Shown here one piece after another: positions 9,235-17,279 of a DNA stretch of 64,000 nt; positions within the stretch are counted from its first letter, which is position 1; every line of letters starts with the position of its first letter. A program made the position numbers and the translations under genes. The notes under the pieces are model-generated. The model worked only from the letters and a program-made list of their open reading frames with translations. It did not search any database and was not told where the DNA came from. Source of the stretch: Teredinibacter turnerae (GTDB taxonomy: Bacteria > Pseudomonadota > Gammaproteobacteria > Pseudomonadales > Cellvibrionaceae); assembly GCF_037935975.1 (NCBI RefSeq), contig NZ_CP149817.1, forward strand, positions 4,774,001-4,838,000. Direction: 5' to 3'.

Positions 9235-10587
9235 ATGATTCGCGAAGTTTTACTCGTGGGGTTGATGTGTTCCGCCGTCGCACTGACCGGCTGCGGCGGC
9301 TCGGATGACAACGATAAGGATCCATCAGACAACAGCTCATCGACCTCATCCAGCTCCAGTTCGTCGTCCAGCAGCAGCTCCAGTTCGTCATCCAGCAGCA
9401 GCTCCAGTTCATCCAGCAGCTCTGGATCAGCGCCTGGTGGCTCGACCTCATCCAGCAGTTCGAGCTCGTCGTCCAGCAGCTCCAGCTCATCGAGCAGTTC
9501 CAGCTCTTCTTCCAGTAGTTCAAGCTCGTCGAGTAGCTCCAGTTCTTCTTCCAGCAGTTCGAGCTCATCGGGTACCGCCGCGCCCCGCGAAATTCGCTAC
9601 GAATTCAGCGGGTCTGACGAAATCGATGACTGGAATACCACAACTTGGGGCAGTAGCACCGCTGATCCCATCATCCTATACTCTGCCGAGAAACAGGCCC
9701 TGGAATTAGACACAGCCTGGAACAGCGACGACGATATTGCGGCAATTTTGTTCGATGTGGATCCGCCCATCAATCTCAAAAACGGCTCGTTGAGCATGGA
9801 CTTTATCGTTCCCGACGCCTACATCACCGACGGCCGCCCGGTATTCCGCTTCTTCGCGATCGATTCAGATGGCAATTTCAATTACATTCTTTGGGGCGAC
9901 ATGTTCAAGCAGACGCCTGATGATGACAACCGGTTTACCCTGGCCAAACCCAATATGAATGTATCGACCCAAAACTTTGATCAAACCGAGGTAACATCGG
10001 TTGGTGTGGTGATTCAGACAGGTGTGACAGAAGCTAAACCTGCTCCCCGGGTTAGCACGTCGGAACATGTGTTTGTCGACAACGTGATACTTCGCAATCA
10101 TGCCGCAAACAAGATCGCGACTGACCCGAACTTCGAATCTGACTTTCCACTCGAACATTCGGCAGCGTGGAGTAGTTCTGTACCCCTTGCTATAAGCTTC
10201 GGGGCCATTGGTGGCGTGAAGAGCGTTAGCTACAAACCCGGTTCAACGGAAACGCAGCACCGTAATCTCGTATACAAATCGAGTGACTTTCTTGACCTTA
10301 GCAATGCCACAATCACCATGAACCTGTCTGTGAACCAGTCATTCCTCGACAGCGGCGCTTCGTTGCAGGTAATGGCGCAACGCGCGGGGGACGATTACGC
10401 GGGGGCTTACTGCAACGCTGTCCCTGCGGACACGGAGTGGTTTCGGGTCGAATGCCCGGTAGAGGGTGCCTTGACGCTGGGTAACGCCACCGAATTCCAG
10501 TACGGGGTGCAGACGCTGGGCGGTGACGGCAACGCTGACGCCAAAGTGTCGATTTACAATATACAGGTTACCCCCCAGAGTAATTAA
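9235..10587 (+). CDS. Poly-serine lipoprotein with two predicted beta-sandwich domains, paralog 1
   Basis: Predicted lipoprotein of 450 residues. The signal sequence ends in the lipobox LTGC with C20 as the lipidated residue, and the following GGSDD does not show a strong inner-membrane retention signal, so an outer-membrane location is likely. Residues about 34-112 are almost pure serine with one GSAPGG break. Two non-catalytic-looking, aromatic- and Asp-rich regions follow (about 119-290 and 295-448), similar in style to carbohydrate-binding beta-sandwich modules. I recognise no catalytic motif. AAGGAAT lies upstream of the ATG at 9235. It is paralogous to the next gene, including the upstream box. 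A role in binding plant polysaccharide at the cell surface is inference. Confidence 0.8.
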   Translation: MIREVLLVGLMCSAVALTGCGGSDDNDKDPSDNSSSTSSSSSSSSSSSSSSSSSSSSSSSSSSGSAPGGSTSSSSSSSSSSSSSSSSSSSSSSSSSSSSSSSSSSSSSSSSSGTAAPREIRYEFSGSDEIDDWNTTTWGSSTADPIILYSAEKQALELDTAWNSDDDIAAILFDVDPPINLKNGSLSMDFIVPDAYITDGRPVFRFFAIDSDGNFNYILWGDMFKQTPDDDNRFTLAKPNMNVSTQNFDQTEVTSVGVVIQTGVTEAKPAPRVSTSEHVFVDNVILRNHAANKIATDPNFESDFPLEHSAAWSSSVPLAISFGAIGGVKSVSYKPGSTETQHRNLVYKSSDFLDLSNATITMNLSVNQSFLDSGASLQVMAQRAGDDYAGAYCNAVPADTEWFRVECPVEGALTLGNATEFQYGVQTLGGDGNADAKVSIYNIQVTPQSN

Positions 10588-10989
10588 CGTTATTACTCGT
10601 TGAGTCCACGATTTCATTCTCATCTGCTATGTCATTGTCAGGCATTTATGACGGGTGAGAGGGAATCGTGGCGCCTGGTAACCATTCATACTTTTGAACC
10701 AACCCTCTTGTTAAACATGGATCTCGAGTGTGAATACACGCGAAACCTTAAAAGCGCAAATGACGCCAAAAAAGAGATTTAGATCACAAAACTACCGAAG
10801 TGACTACTCACACCCCCTACCGCTCGGTCGCAAAAATCCACCTTCTGTCCTTATAGCTACTGTTTGCATTTGTCACCTATTGCCTCATACCAAATTCTGA
10901 ACAATTATTTCCTTGCTCAGGCGCAGAGGTACAGCGCCGAACTACAATAATATTTTTCATCCGCTCTACAGACCTGAAAAGGAAATACT
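10588..10989 (+). other. 402-base gap between the tandem lipoprotein genes
   Basis: No credible gene. The open frame 10600-10782 has no ribosome binding site and no recognisable product. The right end carries copy 2 of the duplicated upstream box. I see no clear terminator after the first lipoprotein gene. Confidence 0.5.
10872..10909 (+). repeat. Upstream box, copy 2, before the second poly-Ser lipoprotein
   Basis: 36 of 38 bases are identical to 9122-9159, at nearly the same distance from the start codon. A shared GCTCTACAGA then A/G-rich ribosome-binding segment follows both copies, showing that the duplication included the promoter region. Confidence 0.7.
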
Positions 10990-12231
10990 ATGATTCGCAA
11001 GCTCGTACTCATGGGTATGATGTGTTCCGCTGTGGTTTTAACCGGTTGCGGCGGCTCCGATGATCCCGACAGTGTTCCAGTGCCCGGTAACGGCTCAACA
11101 ACAACATCGTCCAGTTCTTCCAGCAGCTCCAGCTCCTCCAGCAGCAGCTCAAGTTCGTCATCAAGTTCCAGCTCATCATCCAGCAGCTCCAGTTCATCCT
11201 CCAGCAGCAGTTCTTCCAGTAGCTCCAGTTCTTCCAGCAGCTCATCCAGCAGCTCAGGCTCTGGCGCGACACTGGAATACACCTTTGATGATGCCGCAGA
11301 AGTGGACGATTGGGATTCATCTGCAATGGGCAATGCTGTTGCTCCTGCACTGTCACACTCTGCAACAGAAGGCGCAATGGTCATTGAGCCTACCTGGGCT
11401 TCAGAAGACGATAGTTTCAATGTGTTTTATGAAGACGCCGACCCCGCGGTGATAACCGGTGCTGACATCTCACTGGACGTCTACGTTCCACAAGAATACG
11501 TGACTGACAAAAAAACAGCATTTATGTTGTTCTTTCTCGATGTTAACGGTGAATATGCGAACGTGGGTTACAGGACCGCTGAAGGCTTGACTGGCGATGC
11601 CTACAACACTTTCGCCATCACAAATCTTGGCGCAACCAACGGTAGCGCCTTTGGCACCATTAACGATAACTTTGATTTAACAAAGGTCGACACCTTTGGC
11701 CTGCAAGTTAATGCCAACAAGAAGCCGACTACAGTTACCGGCGACCTAATGATCGACAATGTCGTTTTAACCCTGGCGGAAGACAAAGAGACTCCAGATG
11801 GCACTGGACCCTTGCCAATGACCACTGGCTGGAGAGCCAATCCCTCCTCCATCGTGTGGTCGTACGTCGCCGATGGCGTAACCTTTGTCCCCGCTTACGG
11901 CACAGGTACCAGCGCACAAGTTGTGAGTGATATTACGCTGCCAGCAGACTTTAACAACCACACGTTTACAGTCACATACGAAATAGACCAAGCTTTCGTA
12001 GACAGCAGTTCATTGCTCCAGGTATTCGTGCAGGAAAAAAATGGCTATTCTGTATTTCAATACTGCAATGCAGACTCTTCGACTGTGGGCGAACACACAC
12101 TGGGCTGCCCAGTTACCAAGTCAATCCCAGCGGGAGCGAAAGGCTTTCAGGTGGGCGTCCAGGTTTCTGGAGGCACGCCAGCAGGTAACGTTATTATTAA
12201 GAGCGCGATTATCTCCGTATCCGGGTCTTAA
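10990..12231 (+). CDS. Poly-serine lipoprotein with two predicted beta-sandwich domains, paralog 2
   Basis: 413-residue paralog of the preceding gene. The N-terminus MIRKLVLMGMMCSAVVLTGC matches paralog 1 closely and gives lipidated C20. Poly-Ser spans about 40-89. The first domain (about 95-265) shares the pattern EYTFDD-AEVDDWD with paralog 1 (RYEFSG-DEIDDWN), and the second (about 275-412) shares DQAFVDS-LLQVF and a paired Cys motif (QYCNAD, LGCPV). The start has AAAAGGAAATACT upstream. It has its own copy of the upstream box and ends at a strong terminator. The ligand is unknown; a carbohydrate is plausible. Confidence 0.8.
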   Translation: MIRKLVLMGMMCSAVVLTGCGGSDDPDSVPVPGNGSTTTSSSSSSSSSSSSSSSSSSSSSSSSSSSSSSSSSSSSSSSSSSSSSSSSSSGSGATLEYTFDDAAEVDDWDSSAMGNAVAPALSHSATEGAMVIEPTWASEDDSFNVFYEDADPAVITGADISLDVYVPQEYVTDKKTAFMLFFLDVNGEYANVGYRTAEGLTGDAYNTFAITNLGATNGSAFGTINDNFDLTKVDTFGLQVNANKKPTTVTGDLMIDNVVLTLAEDKETPDGTGPLPMTTGWRANPSSIVWSYVADGVTFVPAYGTGTSAQVVSDITLPADFNNHTFTVTYEIDQAFVDSSSLLQVFVQEKNGYSVFQYCNADSSTVGEHTLGCPVTKSIPAGAKGFQVGVQVSGGTPAGNVIIKSAIISVSGS

Positions 12232-12239
12232 CCCCTCCG

Positions 12240-12267
12240 AAAAACGGCAGCCACGGCTGCCGTTTTT
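12240..12267. terminator. Bidirectional terminator between lipoprotein 2 and the minus-strand secreted protein
   Basis: AAAAACGGCAGCC pairs with GGCTGCCGTTTTT around a two-base centre, with A- and T-runs on the two sides. It serves the convergent genes on both strands. Confidence 0.88.
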
Positions 12268-12274
12268 ATCCCAC

Positions 12275-13324
12275 TTATTTGCCGAACCTGTACCCCACCG
12301 ACAAACCCACCGTGCCGCGGAATTCCTTGCCGTTTAGCGCATCTGAATCAACCGCCGTTTCACCCAGTGCCTGACCATTAGCGTAACCGCCGTTCAAACT
12401 GGACTGCTCTTGCACCCCTACCAGCAGACTTACCAGAACGTTCTGTTTGATAATCAAACTGCCCCCCAACACCACTACCACATTGCTATTGTTCACACCT
12501 AAACCTGCGGTAATGCCGTACTCAACTGTTTTGCCACGGCTCCCCATGGGCATGGTAAATAAGGCCGTTGGCACATAGAGTATGTCGTCCTGACTTTCCT
12601 GACGCGCAACCGTATAGGTGGTTTTGCCGTCGTCAGCGACCGTCGGTTTGGAATACCATTCGGTGCCCTGGTTTTTAAGAAAGGTAAAGCCCACGTGGGT
12701 ATAAAATTTTTCCTGTACTCCAGAAATAACATGCTCGTAGAAAGAGCGTGTGAGCTTTTTGTCTTTGTCCTGCGTTTTTATCAGCAGGGTAACCCGCTCG
12801 CCGTGAGCAACCGAGACTTTAAAAACCGCTGACTGGGTTGACTCAATCGCGGATTTTGCTGCATAGGTGATTGCTGACGTGCGGCATTGTTCAGCGTCCA
12901 ACAAGGTTTTGACTTGCGTCAGGTGGAACCCAACCATGGCAGGGTTAGTTTCATCCTGGAGTTTCTTCGTTGCGGTTTTTAAGTCGCTGCAGGGGTCGGC
13001 GGCCCCCTTAGTATTAGTATCCTCCGCTGCAGTTTCCATTGCCGTTTCTGAATCGTCAGTCGACTTGGACCTCGGATCTTTCAACGCTTCCACCTCAATT
13101 TTTTCAGCGGTTATTTCCACCGAAAAATAATCTTTAACGCCTGGTGGAATATTTATCACCCGAACATAAAAGGTGCCTTCCACATCCGAGTCCCGCAGAA
13201 TCACAGGGTAATTTTTAGCAAGGTCAATCTCCGTCGGCTTTTCCTTGTCGGTAGATAAGGCAGCAAAGCCCGGTATCGCGCAACCCCATGCCAGAACCAA
13301 AGCGAGTAATTGTTTAATCATCAT
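12275..13324 (-). CDS. Exported protein of unknown function with barrel-like C-terminus
   Basis: I do not recognise this family. The protein has 349 residues from the ATG at 13324, which has GGAG six bases upstream; the longer open frame upstream lacks a signal sequence. MMIKQLLALVLAWGCAIPGFAAL is a signal peptide. The middle is charged with Ala/Lys/Asp-rich stretches and resembles a soluble periplasmic or surface region. The last 80 residues alternate hydrophobic and polar residues and end VGLSVGYRFGK, which looks like terminal strands of an outer-membrane protein. It is a single-gene unit, divergent from the esterase and convergent with lipoprotein 2. Confidence 0.6.
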   Translation of the reverse strand: MMIKQLLALVLAWGCAIPGFAALSTDKEKPTEIDLAKNYPVILRDSDVEGTFYVRVINIPPGVKDYFSVEITAEKIEVEALKDPRSKSTDDSETAMETAAEDTNTKGAADPCSDLKTATKKLQDETNPAMVGFHLTQVKTLLDAEQCRTSAITYAAKSAIESTQSAVFKVSVAHGERVTLLIKTQDKDKKLTRSFYEHVISGVQEKFYTHVGFTFLKNQGTEWYSKPTVADDGKTTYTVARQESQDDILYVPTALFTMPMGSRGKTVEYGITAGLGVNNSNVVVVLGGSLIIKQNVLVSLLVGVQEQSSLNGGYANGQALGETAVDSDALNGKEFRGTVGLSVGYRFGK

Positions 13325-13547
13325 TTCTTTCTCCACAGAATGTCCATTTCCTCTCTCACAGCGAACGCACCACTGCAAAAGACGTTGTCGCGTGGCATTC
13401 GCCGACGCCGTTATTTCTTATGTGAAAGAAGCGACAGGTTTATCCCATGTTTCCTGTAAAAAAAGGCGTGAAAAGCAGCTTATCCAGTGACTTAAGACCA
13501 AAGTCGCAGAACGGTTGACGCAATAATCAACAGTTAGTAGAGTCCAC

Positions 13548-13566
13548 ATGGCGTTTTTAACGCCAT
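13548..13566. repeat. Perfect 8-base hairpin in the esterase leader
   Basis: ATGGCGTT (13548-13555) is complementary to AACGCCAT (13559-13566) with a three-base loop. No T-run follows, so it is an operator or leader hairpin rather than a terminator. It lies about 55 bases before the esterase start. Confidence 0.5.
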
Positions 13567-13621
13567 CTCTAATAAAAATAACCGGGCGACACTACGAGGT
13601 CGCAGAGGTAAAGGTTCTTTT

Positions 13622-14818
13622 ATGTCGATTTACACGCTTAAGAAATTCACCGCAACCATGGCGATTGCGGGCTCAATGCTGCTTTCCCCGCTCTGGGCCA
13701 ACGCTCAAGTTGCCACTGGAGTGCTCACCGAAATTACCAATTTTGGCGATAACCCCACCGAACTGGGTATGCACCTGTATGTGCCGGAAAACTTAGAAAA
13801 TAATGCGCCGGTGCTGCTGGCCATGCATTATTGCGGCGGCAGCGGCCCCGCATTTTTTAATGGCACTCAGTTTGATGAGCTGGCTGACCAATACGGCTAT
13901 ATCGTTATCTACCCGAGCGAACCCGACACCTCGGCCCGCAACAACACCAACTGTTTTGATGCCAGCTCTGACGCATCGCTGAACGGTACGGGCAGTGACC
14001 CGATTGGCCTGATGTCGATGGTCAACTACGTGCGCAGTCACTACAACGTGGACGATTCGCGTATTTTTGCGGTGGGCTTGAGTTCCGGCGGCATGATGAC
14101 CAACGTAATGCTCGCGCTGCACCCAGACGTATTCGCCGCAGGCGCTGCCTTTGCAGGGCTGCCGTTCACCTGTTTTGCCGCCAGTCAGCCCGCTGGCTGG
14201 AATAGCGCCTGTGCCAACGGCACATTGGATAAAACCGCGCAGCAATGGGGCGATGCGGTGCGCAACGTCAACCCCGGTTATAACGGCTCCTGGCCGCGCA
14301 TGCAGTTGTGGCACGGTACCCAAGATAGCACCCTCGACTATGCCAACTTTGGCGAGGCCGTAGAGCAGTGGACCAATGTGCACGGGTTAAGCCAAACCCC
14401 GCTGAGCACCACCACTGACGGTATTAATACCCGTACCCGGTATGGCAACGACAGCGAAAAACCACTGGTCGAAGCGAACAGCCTGGCTGACGCAGACCAC
14501 GATTTTCTATTTAGCAACGGCGCTTTCTATGCCAAAGAAGCGATACGCTTTTTTGGGCTGGACGCACCTGCGGATACCTCAAGCAGCAGCTCAAGTTCTT
14601 CGAGTAGTTCCAGTAGCTCGAGCAGTTCCAGTTCGTCCAGTAGTTCCAGCTCATCGAGCAGCTCAAGTTCTTCCAGTAGCTCCAGCTCTTCCAGCAGTTC
14701 GAGTTCGTCCAGCAGCTCTTCCGGCGGAAGCAGCGGCGGCGGTGCATCCAGCCCCTGGCTGCTGCTGGTCGGTACCGCGTTGATGTTGACGGGCCGCCGC
14801 AAACGCAAGCTGGCATAG
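13622..14818 (+). CDS. Secreted CE1/PHB-depolymerase-like esterase with poly-Ser stalk and GlyGly-CTERM-like tail
   Basis: 398-residue exported alpha/beta-hydrolase. A signal peptide ends ANA-QV at about residue 28. The catalytic domain (30-320) has nucleophile S154 in GLSSG, D235 (HGTQDSTLDY) and H293 (ADHDF), as in the esterase/PHB depolymerase group that includes acetylxylan and feruloyl esterases. A poly-Ser stalk (about 320-367) leads to GGSSGGGASSP, a hydrophobic helix and RRKRK at the C-terminus: the layout of a GlyGly-CTERM sorting signal processed by rhombosortase. The substrate is unproven; ester groups on xylan or lignin-carbohydrate are likely from context. AGGTAAAGG lies before the ATG. 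Confidence 0.85.
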   Translation: MSIYTLKKFTATMAIAGSMLLSPLWANAQVATGVLTEITNFGDNPTELGMHLYVPENLENNAPVLLAMHYCGGSGPAFFNGTQFDELADQYGYIVIYPSEPDTSARNNTNCFDASSDASLNGTGSDPIGLMSMVNYVRSHYNVDDSRIFAVGLSSGGMMTNVMLALHPDVFAAGAAFAGLPFTCFAASQPAGWNSACANGTLDKTAQQWGDAVRNVNPGYNGSWPRMQLWHGTQDSTLDYANFGEAVEQWTNVHGLSQTPLSTTTDGINTRTRYGNDSEKPLVEANSLADADHDFLFSNGAFYAKEAIRFFGLDAPADTSSSSSSSSSSSSSSSSSSSSSSSSSSSSSSSSSSSSSSSSSSSSSSSSGGSSGGGASSPWLLLVGTALMLTGRRKRKLA

Positions 14819-14834
14819 TTAAAATACCACCCAC

Positions 14835-14862
14835 AAAAAAGCCAGCAATTTGCTGGCTTTTT
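14835..14862. terminator. Terminator between esterase and glutathione peroxidase
   Basis: GCCAGCA (14841-14847) pairs with TGCTGGC (14851-14857), flanked by A- and T-runs. It can act for both convergent genes. Confidence 0.88.
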
Positions 14863-14879
14863 CGTTTTACCTGAGGCGA

Positions 14880-15425
14880 TCAGGATTTGGCTAATTCTGC
14901 CTCGATACACGCCACCAGACGCGGATCATCCGCTGTTAGATCCGGAGCAAAACGCGCAACCACCTCGCCGCTGCGGCCCACCACAAACTTTTCGAAATTC
15001 CACAAAATGTCGGCCGGGTTATCCCGCTCTACGCCGTGGCCTTTTAATTTCTCGCGGAACGGGCCGTCGCCCTCGGCGCTCGGTTGAGCATCGGTCAGTG
15101 CGTCGTACAGCGGGTGCTTGTCGTCGCCCAGAACAGAAATTTTTTCAAACATAGGGAAGCTGACGTTAAAGTTAAGGCTGCAAAACTCTTGAATTTCTTC
15201 GTTGCTACCAGGCTCCTGCCCCATAAAGTTGTTGGCGGGAAAACCTAAAATTTCCAAGCCATCGCCCTGCTTGTCGGCATAGAGTTTTTGCAACCCTTCA
15301 TACTGCGGGGTTAAGCCACATTTCGAGGCCACATTGACCACCAGGAGTACTTTACCTTGGTAGTCCGCCAGGGTTTGTTGCTCGCCATCGATGCGATTGA
15401 CAGGAATATTCTGAACAGCACTCAT
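14880..15425 (-). CDS. Glutathione peroxidase-family thiol peroxidase
   Basis: 181-residue cytosolic peroxidase that reduces hydroperoxides with thioredoxin or glutathione. The peroxidatic residue is C36 in NVASKCGLTPQY, so this is the cysteine form. The usual Gln of the catalytic tetrad (FPCNQF motif) is replaced: the segment reads GFPANNFMGQEPG, with N66 at that place. WNFEKFVV is the normal Trp/Asn segment. The ATG at 15425 has AGGAGAAG upstream; 18 codons of upstream open frame are not part of the family. Single gene. Confidence 0.93.
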   Translation of the reverse strand: MSAVQNIPVNRIDGEQQTLADYQGKVLLVVNVASKCGLTPQYEGLQKLYADKQGDGLEILGFPANNFMGQEPGSNEEIQEFCSLNFNVSFPMFEKISVLGDDKHPLYDALTDAQPSAEGDGPFREKLKGHGVERDNPADILWNFEKFVVGRSGEVVARFAPDLTADDPRLVACIEAELAKS

Positions 15426-15546
15426 TAACTTCTCCTCATAATTAGGGTTGTTGTGCAATATGAGATAAGACAGGCACATTCAAAAATAGTGCGCCGGCGC
15501 GTTTTTCGATGCGTTGCTCGCTGCTCGTGATTTACGGTCACGCGGG

Positions 15547-16311
15547 TTACAGGCACGGGTGTGCCAGCGCGCCAGCCTCAGCGAAAACTTCGCGGCTGAA
15601 CTCAAAATAGCCGCTCATATCACGTCCGGCATCTGCCCTGCCAAACCAGCATAGTTCAGGTGTGAGCCGTAAATTCCACAATTGCTGGGTATCTGGGGTG
15701 GGGCTGGCAAAACTCTCCGGGTTAACCACCGCCACGTTCGTACCGCCAGCTAAACGCGCCGACGGAAACCAGAAAAAATCTGCCCCCATTCCCCGCAGTC
15801 GGGTACCCAGCGCCTGGGTGTACTCCCAATTGCCGGGCTCGGTCAGTTTGGCTTGAATATGTTGAAAGTGGTTCGCCGCCAAATCGCAGCCGTGACCTGT
15901 GCGCAACCTTACAGAAAATACGGTGCGCGCATCGGTAATTTCAGCCAGGGGGCCCAGTTCCACCACGCCCTGCTGAAACAACCACAAGTAGACCGCCGTT
16001 TCTGCCAACGCGGTTTCCTGCTCCTGGGCCGCATAAAAAATTCCTCGCTCCCAACGGGTGCCATAGCGTGAACCGTGGCGTATCGGGGGGTACCGGAAAG
16101 GCGTCGCCAATAAATAGGACAGTTTTTCGCACGCATCGGGCACCGGCGGCTTGCAGCCTTCAAGCAATTGCTCCAGGCGCAACTGTTCGTCTGCATTGCG
16201 GGTGATCGCGCGGGTGGCTGCCGTACCCTGGGTTTCGACAACACGCCATGCAAGCCCTACCAGCGGAACCAACGCTATCGGTAATTGGCTGACGCTTTCG
16301 GCAATTTGCAC
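15547..16311 (-). CDS. RES-domain toxin of a RES/Xre toxin-antitoxin pair
   Basis: 254-residue RES-domain protein. Characterised relatives deplete cellular NAD+ and so stop growth. The name-giving residues are visible: R23 (AWRVV), E104 (ALAETAVY) and S184 (WFPSARLAGG). GSRYGTRWERGIFYAA is the conserved NAD-pocket region. It starts with GTG directly after the antitoxin stop codon with no gap, so it is translated after the antitoxin. It is somewhat longer than the commonest RES toxins. Function as a toxin is inferred from family and context. Confidence 0.88.
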   Translation of the reverse strand: MQIAESVSQLPIALVPLVGLAWRVVETQGTAATRAITRNADEQLRLEQLLEGCKPPVPDACEKLSYLLATPFRYPPIRHGSRYGTRWERGIFYAAQEQETALAETAVYLWLFQQGVVELGPLAEITDARTVFSVRLRTGHGCDLAANHFQHIQAKLTEPGNWEYTQALGTRLRGMGADFFWFPSARLAGGTNVAVVNPESFASPTPDTQQLWNLRLTPELCWFGRADAGRDMSGYFEFSREVFAEAGALAHPCL

Positions 16312-16701
16312 TTAAATTTTTCCCCGCATGGCATCCAGATACCAGATGACTTCGCTGAGGCCCAGAGTGGTTTGAATGAGGTCGATGGGCTTCTGTAGAT
16401 TGAGATGATGGTTTGGCGTGTTCATCCAGTGTTTCATGGCCTCGACGTTGCCACCAACAATGGCGTAGAGCGAGCGGTAAACACGAATGACCAGCAGTGC
16501 CAGCTCAAACGCCTTACTGCTGGGGGCGATCGCTTCGTCGGCCTGCTGCGTGCTGGCTTTTTTCTTGATGCGCGCCACCGTTGCGCGAGAAACGCCGAGT
16601 ACCTGAGCCAACTGATCCTGGGTGATCCCCAGAGCGGGACACGCATCGAGCAACGCATTGGCGACAATCGCGCTGTCACTTTGCACTATGGACGGTTTCA
16701 T
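16312..16701 (-). CDS. Xre/MbcA/ParS-type antitoxin with DUF2384 C-terminus
   Basis: 129-residue partner of the RES toxin. An N-terminal helix-turn-helix (about 20-50, GITQDQLAQVLGVSRATVAR) binds DNA, and the C-terminal DUF2384 part (about 80-129) contains NVEAMKHWMNTPNHHLN and LIQTTLGLSEVIWYLD and binds the toxin. I chose the ATG at 16701 because GAGG lies nine bases upstream; ATGs at 16725 and 16716 have no ribosome binding site. A perfect palindrome lies just upstream, consistent with autorepression. Confidence 0.88.
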   Translation of the reverse strand: MKPSIVQSDSAIVANALLDACPALGITQDQLAQVLGVSRATVARIKKKASTQQADEAIAPSSKAFELALLVIRVYRSLYAIVGGNVEAMKHWMNTPNHHLNLQKPIDLIQTTLGLSEVIWYLDAMRGKI

Positions 16702-16733
16702 CGAAGTCAACCTCATATAGATCATAATTTATA

Positions 16734-16757
16734 AAATTGTGTCACCTGACACAATTT
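16734..16757. promoter_or_regulatory. Perfect palindrome, likely autoregulatory operator of the RES/Xre pair
   Basis: AAATTGTGTCA (16734-16744) and TGACACAATTT (16747-16757) are exact reverse complements around CC. It lies 32 bases before the chosen antitoxin ATG, where the HTH protein would bind. The site is seen; the binding is inferred. Confidence 0.75.
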
Positions 16758-16868
16758 CATGCAAGTGCCCTTCGCACAAATTTTTGTAGCCGGATAAATG
16801 ACGCCCGGCAGCACCCTCACCCGGCGCCAAAGGGCTATTCTCGTAGGACACAACTACGGAGAACAGCG

Positions 16869-17279
16869 ATGCTTCCTTGGCTCTGGTTTTGGGCGCCACA
16901 ACTGCATTTTCCTTTAAGTGGCAATGTGGAGCAGGATATAAATGCCATCACGCGGAAATGGTTTGCTGGTATTCCCTCATCAGCAGGGGACGGCGATATC
17001 GAGCGACAGGCGGTCAAAGTTGCGAGCTACGGCCGCCAGTTGGGTTTATTGACTGAACTGATTTTGGAGCTTGCGCAGAAGACTCCCGAAAAATCCCCAC
17101 GAGCGATTGAGGTGTGCCAACGCCTGGCTGATATTCAAAACAGTATCGCGCAACTCAAACAACCGGCCCCGAAGAATACCGATATGGCGGCGCAGTTGCA
17201 GGCGTTGCAACAACAGGACCCTGCAAGGTTTCGCGCCCTCTGCACAAGCTTGTGTGAAACGGGAAGCAGCGAAACCTAA
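16869..17279 (+). CDS. Hypothetical protein, 136 residues
   Basis: I do not recognise the family. The ATG at 16869 has GGAGA eight bases upstream; an upstream extension of the frame is unlikely. There is no signal peptide or strong membrane segment beyond a hydrophobic N-terminus (MLPWLWFWAPQLHFPL). The rest is predominantly helical, with RQLGLLTELILELAQK and a Gln-rich segment near 105-120. It overlaps the minus-strand HupE gene by four bases at the stop codons. The ribosome binding site and the length of the frame support a real gene. Confidence 0.6.
   Translation: MLPWLWFWAPQLHFPLSGNVEQDINAITRKWFAGIPSSAGDGDIERQAVKVASYGRQLGLLTELILELAQKTPEKSPRAIEVCQRLADIQNSIAQLKQPAPKNTDMAAQLQALQQQDPARFRALCTSLCETGSSET

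Noticed and set aside
10600-10782. A 60-codon frame between the tandem lipoproteins
   Set aside because: No ribosome binding site and no recognisable product; it lies in a promoter-containing gap.
10917-11420. Minus-strand Glu/Leu-repeat frames opposite poly-Ser tracts (also 14527-14910 and 27897-28085)
   Set aside because: The Leu-Glu repeats are just the reverse complement of serine codons; signal peptides and domains are on the other strand.
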